From: Oscillospiraceae bacterium
GTDB lineage: Bacteria; Bacillota; Clostridia; Oscillospirales; Ruminococcaceae
Length of the DNA stretch: 5,185 nucleotides
Direction of reading: 5' to 3'
Assembly (NCBI GenBank): GCA_019413245.1
Contig: DXNX01000179.1
Span: 1-5,185, forward strand
Of this stretch, positions 5,083 to 5,185 are shown in pieces (position 1 is the first letter of the stretch; each line of letters opens with the position of its first letter). The notes below the pieces were generated by a model that worked only from the letters and a program-made list of their open reading frames with translations, did no database searches and was not told the origin of the DNA. Both the position numbers and the translations under genes were made by a program.

Positions 5083-5185
5083 GCCTGTTCCTCCTCTTTC
5101 TTGGGCAGTTCGGGCAGCAGGGCTTCGGAGAAGTCGGTGGCGGAGAACAAGATCAGGTCATCGATCTTTTCGCCCACGCCCACAA
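5079..5185 (-). CDS. ftsY: Signal recognition particle receptor FtsY, C-terminal end (start outside window)
   Basis: FtsY is the SRP receptor GTPase that docks ribosomes carrying membrane proteins at the translocon. Only the last 34 residues are inside the window, read in frame from base 5183: VGVGEKIDDLILFSATDFSE and onward, then LLPELPKKEEEQA and TGA. The pattern (I/V)GxGE-xxDDLxxF-x(5)-F-xxALL is the closing segment of the FtsY NG domain; in Ffh a methionine-rich M domain would follow instead, so Ffh is unlikely. The stop overlaps the rdgB start as ATGA, and the codons for KEEEQ double as the rdgB ribosome site. The call rests on a short segment, so FlhF or another SRP-type GTPase is a remote alternative. 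Confidence 0.85.
   Translation of the reverse strand, partial: VGVGEKIDDLILFSATDFSEALLPELPKKEEEQA
5090..5096 (-). promoter_or_regulatory. Ribosome binding site for rdgB inside the end of ftsY
   Basis: The coding strand reads GAGGAGG, then seven bases, then the rdgB ATG at 5080-5082. The site lies within the Glu-rich last codons of ftsY, so the two genes are translationally coupled by an ATGA stop/start overlap. Confidence 0.8.

Overview
The window is a dense, single-direction run of eight protein genes, all read from the minus strand. In transcription order (high to low coordinate) they are ftsY (3' end only), rdgB, yhbY, nadD, yqeK, an LCP/LytR-family cell-wall gene, rsfS and leuS (5' end only). 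I found no RNA gene, mobile element, CRISPR array or convincing terminator. Gaps between genes run from a 4-base overlap to 72 bases, so one polycistronic transcript is the simplest reading.

The set points to a GC-rich member of the Clostridia, most likely a Faecalibacterium/Gemmiger/Subdoligranulum-like Oscillospiraceae. The reasons are purine-rich AGGAGG-type ribosome binding sites, a Firmicutes-type yhbY-nadD-yqeK-rsfS core (yqeI-nadD-yqeK-yqeL in Bacillus subtilis), an LCP gene inserted between yqeK and rsfS, leuS directly behind, and strong GC preference at third codon positions. The genus is inferred from general knowledge, not from a search.

Layout: 5079-5185 is the end of the SRP receptor ftsY, overlapping the start of rdgB by ATGA. 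4450-5082 is rdgB (house-cleaning of ITP/XTP/dITP). 4111-4422 is yhbY (CRM-domain RNA-binding protein, ribosome assembly). 3486-4106 is nadD (NAD synthesis). 2855-3430 is yqeK (HD-domain Ap4A hydrolase). 788-2782 is a 664-residue membrane LCP protein with a very long, basic, low-complexity cytoplasmic N-terminus. 399-761 is rsfS (ribosome silencing factor). 1-363 is the first 121 codons of leuS, starting at GTG.

The genes share growth-linked housekeeping themes: ribosome assembly and silencing (yhbY, rsfS), tRNA charging (leuS), nucleotide pool and cofactor care (rdgB, nadD, yqeK), and envelope work (ftsY, LCP). I do not see a clearly new system. The most unusual item is the roughly 270-residue Ala/Gln/Arg-rich N-terminal extension of the LCP protein, together with two substitutions in its normally conserved motifs. 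Large open frames on the plus strand, including one of 916 codons opposite the LCP, yqeK and nadD region, look like composition shadows.
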